Below, in pieces: positions 35,401 through 44,135 of a DNA stretch of 64,000 bases. Source of the stretch: Roseiarcus sp963732155. Lineage in GTDB: Bacteria > Pseudomonadota > Alphaproteobacteria > Rhizobiales > Beijerinckiaceae. Location of the stretch: contig CAVSYB010000015.1 in the NCBI GenBank assembly GCA_963732155.1, forward strand, positions 124,001 through 188,000. The letters are read 5' to 3'. Under the pieces are notes generated by a model. The model had not been told where the DNA came from, made no database searches, and worked only from the letters and a program-made list of their open reading frames with translations. Each line of letters begins with the position of its first letter. Positions within the stretch are counted from its first letter, which is position 1. Position numbers and translations under genes: made by a program.

Positions 35401-37161
35401 TCAGGCTCCCAGATAGGCCGCGACGACGTCGGGATGCCGCAGCACCTCGACCGTGTCGCCCTCGGCGATGCGGCGGCCGAAATTGAGCACCGTCAGATGG
35501 CGGGCGACGCCGGCGACCAGCGTCATGTCGTGGTCGATGATCAGGATGGTGAGGCCGTGCGCCGCGATCTTGTCGAGCAGGTCGTGGAGGGATTTCTTCT
35601 CGCTCGAGTTGAGGCCCGCCGCCGGCTCGTCCAACAGAAGCACGGTCGGATTGCCAGCGATCGCGCGGGCGATCTCGATCAGCCGCTGATGGCCGTAGCT
35701 GAAGCTGGTCGCGATATCGCCGCCACGACCGCCGAGGCCGACGAAATCGAGCGCGGCGCGGGCGCGCGTCTCCAGCGCCGCCCGACCGCCCTCGACCTGC
35801 GCATTGCCGCGCCGCTCCGCGCCGATCATGACGTTCTCGAGCGCCGTCATCGAACGGAACAGGCGAATGTTCTGAAACGTTCGCCCGAGCCCGGCGATCG
35901 TGCGTCTATGAGCGGGCAGCGCCGTGACGTCGACGCCGTCGACGAGAATGCGGCCGGCGGTTGCGCGGTAGAGGCCCGAAACGACGTTGAGCGTCGTCGT
36001 CTTACCGCTGCCGTTGGGGCCGATCAGCGCATGAACGACGCCGCGGCGCACGGTGAAATCGACGTCGTCGACGGCCTTCAGTCCGCCGAAATATTTGGCG
36101 AGCCCCCTCACCTCCAGCGCGACCGGCGCCCCGGAATCGGCGGGCGCCAGCACGAGGGGCCGCGCCGGCCCGGCGGGCGCCGTCGCGGGGCGGCGAAGCA
36201 TCCGCACGATGAATCCCCAGATGCCGTCGGACATGAAGACGACGATGAGGATCACCGCGAGTCCGTAGATCGCCAGATAGAGCCCCGGCACGCTCTTGAG
36301 GAAACGCAGCCATTCGGGAATGAGGATGAGCAACCCGGTGCCGATCGCCGAGCCGACCGGCGAGGCGACGCCGCCGAGCAGCGCCATCGTCAAAAAGACG
36401 ATCGAATCGGAAAATGCGAACTGATCGGGGCTGACATAAGCGAATCCTCCCGCGAAGAGACCGCCGGCGACGCCGCCGAGCAGCGCGCAAATCGCGAAGG
36501 CGGCGACCTTTGTGCGGTAGACGTCGATGCCGGCCGCGCTCGCGGCGATCTCGTTGTCGCGCACCGCGCGCATCGCGCGGCCGAGCCGCGTGTCGGCGAG
36601 CCGCCAGACGAGGTAGCCCGCGATCGCCAGAATCGCCACGGCGAGAGCAAGATAGGCCTGGCCGGAGGCGAACAGATCGGGCCGCTTGATCGAGCTCACC
36701 CCATCGGGCCCGTGCGTCAACGCGACCGCGTTGAGAAGGACGACGGTGAGGATTTGCTGGAAGGAGATGGTCACCATCGCGAGGTAGTGACCGCCGAGGC
36801 GCAAGGTCGACAGGCCGAGCAGCCCGCCCGAGACGAAGGCGACCGCCATGCCCGCCGCGAGGCAAATCCAGAACGGGGCGTTGTAGTCCGCGGTGCCGAG
36901 GCCGACCGCATAGGCGCCGAGCGCGAAGAACGCCGCCTGCGCCAGATTGATCTGGCCGCACAGGCCGAGAACCACCGAAAGACCGAAGACGGCGATCGCG
37001 TAGGTCGCCGCCTGCAGCAGAATGTTGGCGACGTAGCCATCGGTCTTGACGACCGCGGCGCAAGCGACGGCGCTTAAAGCGAGCAACGCGTAGAGGGCGT
37101 GGCCGATCAGAGAGCGGGAGGGACGGAACGCGGCCGCGGCCGGGACGCGGGCGAGGCTCAT
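35401..37161 (-). CDS. Branched-chain amino-acid-type ABC permease-ATPase fusion (LivM-LivG)
   Basis: 586 residues from ATG 37161, which overlaps the livH stop (ATGA). Residues 1-330 are the LivM permease with about 8-10 membrane helices (for example GLCGQINLAQAAFFALGAYA and GGHYLAMVTISFQQIL). A Pro/Ala linker follows, and residues 345-586 are the LivG ATPase: Walker A GPNGSGKTTT, signature FSYGHQRLIEIARA, Walker B LLLDEPAAGLN, and H-loop IIDHDMTLV. All ATPase residues are present. The fusion is a known arrangement in Alphaproteobacteria. An open frame running further upstream to 38043 is only antisense-style overlap with livH and is not part of the protein. Confidence 0.93.
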   Translation of the reverse strand: MSLARVPAAAAFRPSRSLIGHALYALLALSAVACAAVVKTDGYVANILLQAATYAIAVFGLSVVLGLCGQINLAQAAFFALGAYAVGLGTADYNAPFWICLAAGMAVAFVSGGLLGLSTLRLGGHYLAMVTISFQQILTVVLLNAVALTHGPDGVSSIKRPDLFASGQAYLALAVAILAIAGYLVWRLADTRLGRAMRAVRDNEIAASAAGIDVYRTKVAAFAICALLGGVAGGLFAGGFAYVSPDQFAFSDSIVFLTMALLGGVASPVGSAIGTGLLILIPEWLRFLKSVPGLYLAIYGLAVILIVVFMSDGIWGFIVRMLRRPATAPAGPARPLVLAPADSGAPVALEVRGLAKYFGGLKAVDDVDFTVRRGVVHALIGPNGSGKTTTLNVVSGLYRATAGRILVDGVDVTALPAHRRTIAGLGRTFQNIRLFRSMTALENVMIGAERRGNAQVEGGRAALETRARAALDFVGLGGRGGDIATSFSYGHQRLIEIARAIAGNPTVLLLDEPAAGLNSSEKKSLHDLLDKIAAHGLTILIIDHDMTLVAGVARHLTVLNFGRRIAEGDTVEVLRHPDVVAAYLGA

Positions 37162-38033
37162 GCCTTCTCCGCGACGCGTTCGCCGAACAGGCCCTGCGGG
37201 CGGAAGGCGAGGAAGAGGATGAGAACGAGGAAGGCGAACGCATCCTTGTAGGGCACCGAAATATAGGCCGCGCCGAACGTCTCGATGACGCCGAGCGCGA
37301 GGCCGCCGACGATGGCGCCGGCGACATCCCCGAATCCGCCGATGATCGTCGCGGCGAAGGCCTTGAGCGCAATCGTCGAGCCCATCTGGATCGACACGAA
37401 CAGCACCGGCGCGACGAGAATGCCGGCGACGCCGCCGAGCACCGCGCTGTAGACGAAGGTGATCATGATCATCCTCGCTACGGGAATGCCGAGCAGCGCC
37501 GCCATCTCCTTGTCCTGGCTGGTCGCCTGCAGCTTCTTGCCGAGCAGCGTGTGTTCGAAGAACCAGTACTGGAAGGCGACGAGCAGGATCGTGACGGCGA
37601 TGATCAGCAGGTACTGACTGTCGAGGTAAACGGGGCCGAACTGAACGCCCGGAGTGTCGAACCAGCCGGGCAGGACCTGCGGTTGCGGTCCGTAGAGCGC
37701 GAGCACCGAATTGGCGAGAAAGATCGACGCGCCGATCGTCGAGATGATGACCGGCAGGAAGGTGCGGTTTCGCAGGGGGTAGTAGACGCCGAGATTGAAG
37801 ATCGCGCCCAGCAGCGCCATCCCGCCGATCGCAAGGATGAAGGAGAGCCAGTACGGCCAGCCGAGATCGACCGCGAAGACGACCATGAGATAGGCCGCGA
37901 CCATCGAGAATTCGCCCTGCGCGAAATTCACGACGTTCGTCGCGCGGAAGATCAGCACGAAGCCGAGCGCCACGAGCGCGTAGATCGCGCCGATGCCCAG
38001 ACCCGTGAAAAGCAGTTGAAGCACGAGATCCAT
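37158..38033 (-). CDS. livH: Branched-chain amino-acid-type ABC permease LivH
   Basis: 291 residues with about 8 membrane helices. The family start is LQLLFTGLGIGAIYALVALG, followed by FRATNVVNFAQGEFSMVAAY, the hallmark of LivH. The cytoplasmic coupling segment is in the last third (LKAFAATIIGGFGDVAGAIV). It forms the heterodimeric channel with LivM. Its stop overlaps the LivM-LivG start, and it lies 56 bases after the binding-protein gene. Confidence 0.95.
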   Translation of the reverse strand: MDLVLQLLFTGLGIGAIYALVALGFVLIFRATNVVNFAQGEFSMVAAYLMVVFAVDLGWPYWLSFILAIGGMALLGAIFNLGVYYPLRNRTFLPVIISTIGASIFLANSVLALYGPQPQVLPGWFDTPGVQFGPVYLDSQYLLIIAVTILLVAFQYWFFEHTLLGKKLQATSQDKEMAALLGIPVARMIMITFVYSAVLGGVAGILVAPVLFVSIQMGSTIALKAFAATIIGGFGDVAGAIVGGLALGVIETFGAAYISVPYKDAFAFLVLILFLAFRPQGLFGERVAEKA

Positions 38034-38089
38034 GTCGCTTCACCGATCGACGAGAGACGGCGAACGCGGCGGCGGCGCCGCCCCGCCGC

Positions 38090-39235
38090 TCAATCGGTGA
38101 ATTCGATGTGCTTGTCGAAGACGATCACGCCCTTTTCGTTACGGACGATATTGTAGCCGTGCAGACCGTCGCCGAACTGATCGAAATTATATTCGCCTTC
38201 CGCGCCCTTGTAGCCCTTGGTGGCGAGGATCGCGGCGCGGACCTTGTCCGGATCGGTGACGCCCGCCGTGGCGATGGCGGCGCACAGAACGCCGATCGCA
38301 TCATAGGTCCACGAACTGTAATTATCCGGCGGGATGCTCGAGACCGCGCGATAGAGTTTGCCGAATTCCTTGGATTCGGGGCTCGAGTCCTCGGCGTAGT
38401 CGGCCACGCCGTAGGTGCCGAACAGCGCCGGGCCGGCGAGCTTGACGGCCCCGGCGACCGTAATGGAGGCCGAGCCGACCCAGGGAGTCGCGACGCCCAA
38501 TTGCCGCAACTGCCGCGCGAAAATCGCCAGATCGTTGTCGAAGGTGAAATAGGAGCCGATGATGTCCGCCCCCGACGATTTGATCGCCAGCACGACCGGC
38601 GTGAAATCCTGGCTCTGATTGGGATAGCCCTGGTCAATGGCGATCGCGGCGCCCGCCTTGCCGAGCGCTTGGGTCAACGCCTTCGCGCCGCCTGCGCCGA
38701 ACGCGTCGGTCGAGTGGACGATCGCCCAGTTCTTCTTGTCGAGCGTCTCCACCCCGTAATCGGCGATCACGCGGCCGGAATAGCTGTCGTTGGGCCGGAA
38801 CCGGAACATCCATGGATTGCCCATCTTGGTCAGCGCCGGATCGGTGCCCCCGAAACAGACCGGTTTGGCGGCGCTCAATATGTCCGGCGCCATCGCATGA
38901 TTCTGCGTCGAGCGGATCGAGCCGAGGAACGCGACGATGTCCGGCTGCGCGGCGAGTTTGGAGAAGGCGAGCACCGCGCCGGGATTGGTCGTCTGGTCGT
39001 CCTCGGTGACGAGTTCAACTTGTCGTGACAGGACGCCGCCCGCTTTGTTCACGCGGTCAAGGGCGAGTTTCGCGCCGGTCAGCGCATATTTGCCCGAATC
39101 GGCGGCGGGCCCTGTGACGGGGAGCACCATGCCGATCCTGAGCGGCGCGCTCTCGCCGCGCGCGGTGCGCAAAAGCGCCGGCACGGCCAGGCCGGCGGCG
39201 ATGCCGGCGGCCACCGACCGTCTGGTGAAATTCAT
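38090..39235 (-). CDS. Periplasmic binding protein of the Liv-type transporter
   Basis: 381 residues. The N-terminus MNFTRRSVAAGIAAGLAVPALL carries a twin-arginine-like signal (TRRSVAAG), unusual but frequent in alphaproteobacterial Liv-type binding proteins. The mature fold is Peripla_BP_6: PLRIGMVLPVTGPAADSG, LALDRVNKAGGVLSRQVEL, and DAIGVLCAAIATAGVTD near the end. It is the first gene of the five-gene operon with the permeases, ATPases and the dehydrogenase. The ligand could be a branched-chain amino acid, hydroxy acid or amide. Confidence 0.93.
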   Translation of the reverse strand: MNFTRRSVAAGIAAGLAVPALLRTARGESAPLRIGMVLPVTGPAADSGKYALTGAKLALDRVNKAGGVLSRQVELVTEDDQTTNPGAVLAFSKLAAQPDIVAFLGSIRSTQNHAMAPDILSAAKPVCFGGTDPALTKMGNPWMFRFRPNDSYSGRVIADYGVETLDKKNWAIVHSTDAFGAGGAKALTQALGKAGAAIAIDQGYPNQSQDFTPVVLAIKSSGADIIGSYFTFDNDLAIFARQLRQLGVATPWVGSASITVAGAVKLAGPALFGTYGVADYAEDSSPESKEFGKLYRAVSSIPPDNYSSWTYDAIGVLCAAIATAGVTDPDKVRAAILATKGYKGAEGEYNFDQFGDGLHGYNIVRNEKGVIVFDKHIEFTD

Positions 39236-39379
39236 CCCTGCCTCCCGAGAAATCCGCGCTTCGGCGTTGGTTGGCGGGATTAGACGATGAAAGCCAAAGA
39301 CTGTCCAGACGCGCGGCCGCCGGTCGGCGCGCGCTGCGCGAGCGACGCCAGGCCCAGCCGGTTCAGCGGGCGCCCGCTC

Positions 39380-39760
39380 TCAGAGCTGGATGACGCCGAG
39401 GCGCGCCGCCTGCGCGACCGCGTCGGTGCGGCCGGCGGCGTCGAGCTTGTCGAGCAGCGAGCCGACATGAAACTTGACCGTATGGACCGATATTCCAAGA
39501 CGTCGGGCGATCGTCTTGTTCGAAGCGCCTTCGGCCATGTGGGTCAGCACCTCGACCTCGCGCGGCGTCAAGGCGGCGTCCGCCTCGACCGCCGCCTCTG
39601 CGCGGCGCGCCGGGACGAGAGCGACATCGGCCGCCTCGCCGGCGCGCGCGAGCCGCAGCCCGGCGACCTCGACGAGCAGCGCGATCAATCGGTCGGCGAG
39701 CGCCGGATCGTCGACTTCGATCGCCACGACGACGGGTTCTGGCGCGCCGGCCTTCGTCAA
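39380..39760 (-). CDS. LuxR-family DNA-binding protein coupled to the protease-like gene
   Basis: About 126 residues if started at TTG 39760, whose TTGA overlaps the stop of the upstream protease-like gene, with GGAGAG just before it. The C-terminal 65 residues are a standard LuxR helix-turn-helix (LTPREVEVLTHMAEGASNKT, then ISVHTVKFHVGSLLDKLDA). The N-terminal 60 residues (VVVAIEVDDPALADRLIALL) look like a reduced receiver-type half, too short for a full response-regulator domain and without the phospho-acceptor aspartate. An ATG at 39904 would read through the protease gene in another frame and was rejected. Confidence 0.8.
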   Translation of the reverse strand: MTKAGAPEPVVVAIEVDDPALADRLIALLVEVAGLRLARAGEAADVALVPARRAEAAVEADAALTPREVEVLTHMAEGASNKTIARRLGISVHTVKFHVGSLLDKLDAAGRTDAVAQAARLGVIQL

Positions 39761-40644
39761 CTCTCCGGCCTCTCGCCGATTGTCAGCACGGCTTCGGCGG
39801 GCGCGCCGCCGCGCAGCAGCGAAAGCGCGACGGTGGAGCCGACGCTGTCGGGACCGAGCGCCCGCAGCACCGTGCGCAGGTCGCGAATGGGCTCGCCGCT
39901 CCATTTGACGATCACGTCGCCCTGCCGCAGCCCGGCGGCCGCGCCTGGCCCGTTCGCATCGACGTTCATCACCATCGCGGCGGTTCCCTTGTCGCCGTCC
40001 AGCCTGGTCGGCCGCAATCCGAGCCCGAGATAACCGCGGGCGATCCGGCCATGCGTCTGCAGCTTCGCAGCGACGCGCTCGATGGTCGCCGCCGGGATGA
40101 CCAGAACCCTTTGCCGCGGCCCGAACACGACCATGCCCAGGGCGCGGCCCGAGGCGTCGAGCGCAAGACCGCCCTCGCCGGCGCGGCGCAGGGAAAGATC
40201 CAGCTCGATTCTGGCGTCGATCTCGCCGCCGCGCAGGCTACGCCACGGGCCGCCGACGAACGAGACCGCGCCGAACGCGGCGCTCGGCGCCTCGTTCTGA
40301 CGACCAACCGCGACGACGAGAGCGCCGACCGAAGGCGGCGTGGCGTAAAGCGCGGCGGCCGGACCGTCGAGGCGATCGACCCGCAAAAGCGCGACGTCGG
40401 TGGTCGGATCGCGTCCGACCACGGCCGCGACGGCCGACTGGCCGTCGGGCAGAGCGACGGAGATTTCGCCTTCTTCGGCGAGCGCCTCTTCGGCGGTGAC
40501 GATCAGGCCCGGCCGCCAGACAAAGCCGCTCGAGCGCGAGCGCGCCGCACGAACGGAAACAACGCTCCTCGCCGCTCGAGCCGTCAGATCGGCGAGCGCG
40601 TCGGAGAGATGCTGCAGGGAAACGGCGGACTCGGGTTTCGACAT
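39757..40644 (-). CDS. DegP/HtrA-like protein with PDZ domain that has lost catalytic residues
   Basis: 295 residues, no signal peptide, so probably cytoplasmic. Residues 30-190 align with the trypsin fold of HtrA proteases (SGFVWRPGLIVTAEEALAE; VGRDPTTDVALLRVD), and residues 200-290 are a PDZ domain (RGYLGLGL; GPGAAAGLRQGDVIVKWSG). The position of the catalytic histidine (TNNHVV in the family) reads TAEEAL (Glu53), and the serine motif GNSGGP reads AGEGGL (Glu157). Only the aspartate (Asp83) remains. It therefore cannot work as a serine protease and may be a binding or sensing protein. It is translationally coupled to the LuxR-type gene. Confidence 0.88.
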   Translation of the reverse strand: MSKPESAVSLQHLSDALADLTARAARSVVSVRAARSRSSGFVWRPGLIVTAEEALAEEGEISVALPDGQSAVAAVVGRDPTTDVALLRVDRLDGPAAALYATPPSVGALVVAVGRQNEAPSAAFGAVSFVGGPWRSLRGGEIDARIELDLSLRRAGEGGLALDASGRALGMVVFGPRQRVLVIPAATIERVAAKLQTHGRIARGYLGLGLRPTRLDGDKGTAAMVMNVDANGPGAAAGLRQGDVIVKWSGEPIRDLRTVLRALGPDSVGSTVALSLLRGGAPAEAVLTIGERPES

Positions 40645-40879
40645 CGGGGCCTCCTCGATTCACCGCGCCAATCTACGAGCCGCCTTGCCGACCGCCTACT
40701 GCCCAGGTGGTCAGGTCGGGCGGCGCTTCCTCCGCAAGCCGGCGCGCGTCGACGCGCGACTGCGAGCGACAGCAGCTCGCCAGGCCTTCGCCGCAACGCG
40801 CCGCCGCTCTCGAAGCCTTGCCGATCGCCCGCGGCGCGCGGATAGTGCGATCGATCAACTGCGAGCGCAGGAGGCGCGC

Positions 40880-41242
40880 ATGCCGACCTTCAAGCTTCCC
40901 TTGTCCGGCGACGTCGTCCAGTCGATCAACCCGTGGACGGCGTTCCTCAGTCCGATCGGCAGCCAGTTCGGGCTGATCAACATCAACCTTGGTCAATCGA
41001 GCGAGCCGAAGGTCGAAGAGGACGTGTTGTCCGACGTCGCCAGCTACGGCAAGCAGCTTGGCCGCGTCGGCGACGCGCTCGTCGTGCTTCTCGCGCATTT
41101 CCACCCGAGAAAGCCGCTGACCGACGAGGAGACAGCGGCGCTCGACGCGCTGAAGGAGATGCTCGACAAGATCGCCGACGTGAAATCAAAGCACAACCGG
41201 CCGGCGATGCGCCCACCGACCGGCTCGCCGCCGCGATCGTGA
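40880..41242 (+). CDS. Small protein of unknown function
   Basis: 120 residues with AGGAGG 7 bases upstream of ATG 40880. It has no signal peptide or membrane helix. The N-terminal half (FKLPLSGDVVQSINPW, then GSQFGLININLGQS) is hydrophobic and well structured in appearance. A helical segment (residues 75-105, TDEETAALDALKEMLDKIAD) and a basic Pro-rich tail follow. It is transcribed divergently from the protease-like gene across 235 bases. I do not recognise it. Confidence 0.65.
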   Translation: MPTFKLPLSGDVVQSINPWTAFLSPIGSQFGLININLGQSSEPKVEEDVLSDVASYGKQLGRVGDALVVLLAHFHPRKPLTDEETAALDALKEMLDKIADVKSKHNRPAMRPPTGSPPRS

Positions 41243-41284
41243 ACGGCGCGCGCGCCGATTGGCTCGTCCGCCGCTTCCCCGGCC

Positions 41285-42877
41285 TCAGGGGTCGATCAGC
41301 ACGCCGGGATTCATCACGCCCTTCGGGTCGAGCGCGCCTTTGGCCGCGCGAAGCGCCGCGGCGAACAGGTCCGGCCGCTGCCGATCGTACCAGCGGCGGT
41401 GATCGCGCCCGACCGCGTGATGATGCGTGATGGTGCCGCCGGCGGCGATCAGCGCATCGGACGCGGCGCCCTTGATCGCCCGCCATTGTTCGATCAGCGC
41501 GCCGTGCCGGCCGAGCGCGTGGAACGAGAAATACGGCGCCGGGCCGTCAGGATAGACATGCGTGAAGCGGCAGGTGACTTCCCCCTCGACGCCGGTCGCC
41601 TCGAGAATGGCGCGCTCGGTCGCGGCCTTGACGGCGTCGTGGAGCGCTTCGAAACGCTCCCAGGTGATCGAAGTCTCGAAAGTGTCATTGATGAGCCCGG
41701 CCGGCGCCAGGAATTCCCGCGCGTAGGGCATTCGGATGAAGGCGTTGCGCCACAGGCCCGCAGCGCCTTCAAGATGCGCGTCGGCGCCCCCCGGCGCGGC
41801 GACGCCGCCGTGATCGGCGCAGCATTCGAGGGCGCGCTTCATCCATGCCTCGAGCGGATGGTCGCCCGACTCGAAGGCGAGCACCAGGACGGCGACCGAG
41901 CCGGCGGCGGCGCCGGTGTTGTAGGCCTCCGCCGGGTCGAGAATGCGGCAGTTCGACGGGTAGAGACCCGCTTGCGCGATGGCGCGGACCGCGCGCGCCG
42001 CAGCGAAGAAGCTCGTAAAGCTCACGGAGCCGCCGGCGCGGAACACCGGTTTCGACTGCAATCGCATCCACGCTTGCGAGATGACGCCGAGAACCCCTTC
42101 GGAGCCGATGAACAGGCGGTCGGGGCTCGGCCCGGCGCCCGATCCGGGCAGCCGCCGCGTCTCGAGCACGCCCTGCGGCGTGACGACGCGCAAGCTTTCG
42201 ACGAGGTCGTCGATATGGGTGTAAAGGCTCGCGAAATGGCCGCCCGACCGCGTCGCGATCCAGCCGCCGAGCGTCGAATATTCGAAACTCTGCGGAAAAT
42301 GGCGCAGCGTGAGGCCGCGCGGCTTCAACTGGCCCTCCAGCGCCGGCCCAAACACGCCGGCCTCGATCCGCGCGGCGCGCGAGGTCGCGTCCACCTCCAG
42401 CACCTTGTCGAGGCGGCGCAGGTCGAGGGTGACGGCGCCTTTGCGCCGCCCGTCGGCGCGATGCTCCACGCCGCCGCACACGCTCGAGCCGCCGCCGAAT
42501 GGCGCGAGCGAAGCCCCGACGTCGCCCGCCCAGTCGATAACGGATGAAATCTCCGCCTCGTTGCGCGGATAGGCGACCACGTCGGGCGCGCAATCATATT
42601 GCCCGAGCATGGCGCGAACATAGTCGGGGTAGGCCTTGCCATAGGTGTGGGCGGCGCGGTCGTAAAGCTCGCTCGTGCAGAAGGCGGCGAGCGAGGCGGG
42701 CGGCGTCACGCGCGGATCGGGCAGCGACAGCTCTTCGAGACGCGGCGGCGGCCTTGTTTCGAACGTCCCGCGCCCGAATTTCTCGCGGTAGCGGCCGAGC
42801 ACGAAAGCGCGCTCGTCGGCGCTCATCGCCTCGCCTTCGCGGCCCCAGCCGTAGTGCTTCAGTCTCGCGTCGCTCAT
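41285..42877 (-). CDS. FAD-binding oxidoreductase, alkyl-DHAP synthase-like
   Basis: 530 residues from ATG 42877, with GGAGAAG just before it. The vanillyl-alcohol oxidase fold is seen: residues 125-330 form the FAD-binding PCMH domain (SLAPFGGGSSVCGGVEH), and the C-terminal FAD-oxidase domain ends with ITHHHAVGRDH and GVMNPGVL. The start LKHYGWGRE, the triple-histidine loop and the length match alkyldihydroxyacetonephosphate synthases, which exchange an acyl chain for an alkyl chain in ether-lipid synthesis. Related bacterial proteins can also be D-lactate or glycolate oxidases, so the substrate is open. It is convergent with the small gene at 41242. Confidence 0.85.
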   Translation of the reverse strand: MSDARLKHYGWGREGEAMSADERAFVLGRYREKFGRGTFETRPPPRLEELSLPDPRVTPPASLAAFCTSELYDRAAHTYGKAYPDYVRAMLGQYDCAPDVVAYPRNEAEISSVIDWAGDVGASLAPFGGGSSVCGGVEHRADGRRKGAVTLDLRRLDKVLEVDATSRAARIEAGVFGPALEGQLKPRGLTLRHFPQSFEYSTLGGWIATRSGGHFASLYTHIDDLVESLRVVTPQGVLETRRLPGSGAGPSPDRLFIGSEGVLGVISQAWMRLQSKPVFRAGGSVSFTSFFAAARAVRAIAQAGLYPSNCRILDPAEAYNTGAAAGSVAVLVLAFESGDHPLEAWMKRALECCADHGGVAAPGGADAHLEGAAGLWRNAFIRMPYAREFLAPAGLINDTFETSITWERFEALHDAVKAATERAILEATGVEGEVTCRFTHVYPDGPAPYFSFHALGRHGALIEQWRAIKGAASDALIAAGGTITHHHAVGRDHRRWYDRQRPDLFAAALRAAKGALDPKGVMNPGVLIDP

Positions 42878-43126
42878 GGCTTCTCCCGCTCCGTCGTGAC
42901 GCGCATTCGGCGCATCGATGGGTGGAAGCGCGCTCCGTCGAGAGTGACCCCGCAACCGGAGCGGCCGCCTGTTTTCTTCGCCCGCGCCCACATTCGCCGC
43001 AAATCGTCTGATAGCCTATCTGAGGCGGAAATTTGCGCCAGCGCCCTTTGGGTCTACGACGGGCTGTTTCGGGTTCCCGCCGACCCGGCGGCCGTCCCGA
43101 CATTCGAGTTGAGAAGGATTTGTTCG

Positions 43127-44125
43127 ATGAGCATGCCCACCACCCGCCTCGGCCGCACCGGCCTTACCGTATCCCGGCTCGCGCTGGGCACGATGACCTT
43201 CGGCCTGCAGACCGAGGAGGCCGTGGCGCATCAGATCATGGCCAGGGCCGCTGCCGCGGGCGTCAATTTTTTCGACACCGCCGATGTCTATCCGCTCGGC
43301 GGCGGCGCGCCGACGGTCGGCCGCACCGAGGAAATCATCGGCCGCTGGCTGAAGGGCCAGCGCGGGTCGTTCATCCTCGCCACCAAGGCGGTCGGCAAAA
43401 TGGGGCCGAACCCCTGGGATCAGGGCGCGTCGCGCAAACATCTGCTCGACGCCGTCGACGCCTCGCTGCGCCGCCTGCAAACCGACTATGTCGACCTCTA
43501 CCAGCTCCATCACGACGATGCGGCGACGCCGCTCGACGAAACATTGGAGGCGCTCGACGCGATCGTGAAGTCCGGCAGGGCGCGCTATGTCGGCGCATCG
43601 AACTTTCTCGCCTACCGGGCCGCGACGGCGCTGGGCCGCTCCAGTCTTGGCGGATGGGCGCGCTTCGTCTCGCTCCAGCCGCGCTACAGCCTGCTGTTTC
43701 GCGAAATCGAGCGCGAGTTGCTGCCGCTGGCCGTGCAGGAGGGCCTCGGCGTGATTCCCTATAATCCTCTCGCCGGCGGCTTGCTGACCGGCAAGCACAA
43801 GCCCGGCTCGGCGCCGACGCCGGGCACGCGCTTCACCTTGGCGGCGGCCGGCGAAATGTATCAGCATCGCTACTGGAACGAGCGCGCCTTTTCCACCGTC
43901 GAGGCGCTGCGGCGCCTGGCGGCCGAGGCCGGGACGCCGCTGACCACCCTGGCGGTCGCCTGGACGCTCGCCAATCCCGCCATCACCGCGCCGCTGCTGG
44001 GCGCCAGCCGTCCCGAGCAACTCGACGATACGCTGGCGGCGGCGACCTATCGACTCGACCCGGCGCTCAAACAAAAGCTCGACGAGCTGACCGTCGATTA
44101 TCGCCGCGGCGACGCGCCGCGCTGA
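43127..44125 (+). CDS. Aldo/keto reductase
   Basis: 332 residues from ATG 43127. It is a TIM-barrel NADPH-dependent reductase of the AKR superfamily. The catalytic tetrad can be placed: Asp in FFDTADVYPLG, Tyr in the same segment, Lys in ILATKAVGKMG, and His in YQLHHDDA. The cofactor end includes GASRPEQLDDTL. It reduces aldehydes or ketones, and the substrate is unknown. It is transcribed divergently from the flavoprotein gene and convergently to the GH3 gene, with only 10 bases between stops. Confidence 0.92.
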   Translation: MSMPTTRLGRTGLTVSRLALGTMTFGLQTEEAVAHQIMARAAAAGVNFFDTADVYPLGGGAPTVGRTEEIIGRWLKGQRGSFILATKAVGKMGPNPWDQGASRKHLLDAVDASLRRLQTDYVDLYQLHHDDAATPLDETLEALDAIVKSGRARYVGASNFLAYRAATALGRSSLGGWARFVSLQPRYSLLFREIERELLPLAVQEGLGVIPYNPLAGGLLTGKHKPGSAPTPGTRFTLAAAGEMYQHRYWNERAFSTVEALRRLAAEAGTPLTTLAVAWTLANPAITAPLLGASRPEQLDDTLAAATYRLDPALKQKLDELTVDYRRGDAPR

Positions 44126-44135
44126 ACGCGCCGCC

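Noticed and set aside
37162..38043. Upstream extension of the LivM-LivG frame
   Set aside because: It lies over livH in another frame and has no similarity to permeases. ATG 37161 overlaps the livH stop, the normal junction in this operon.
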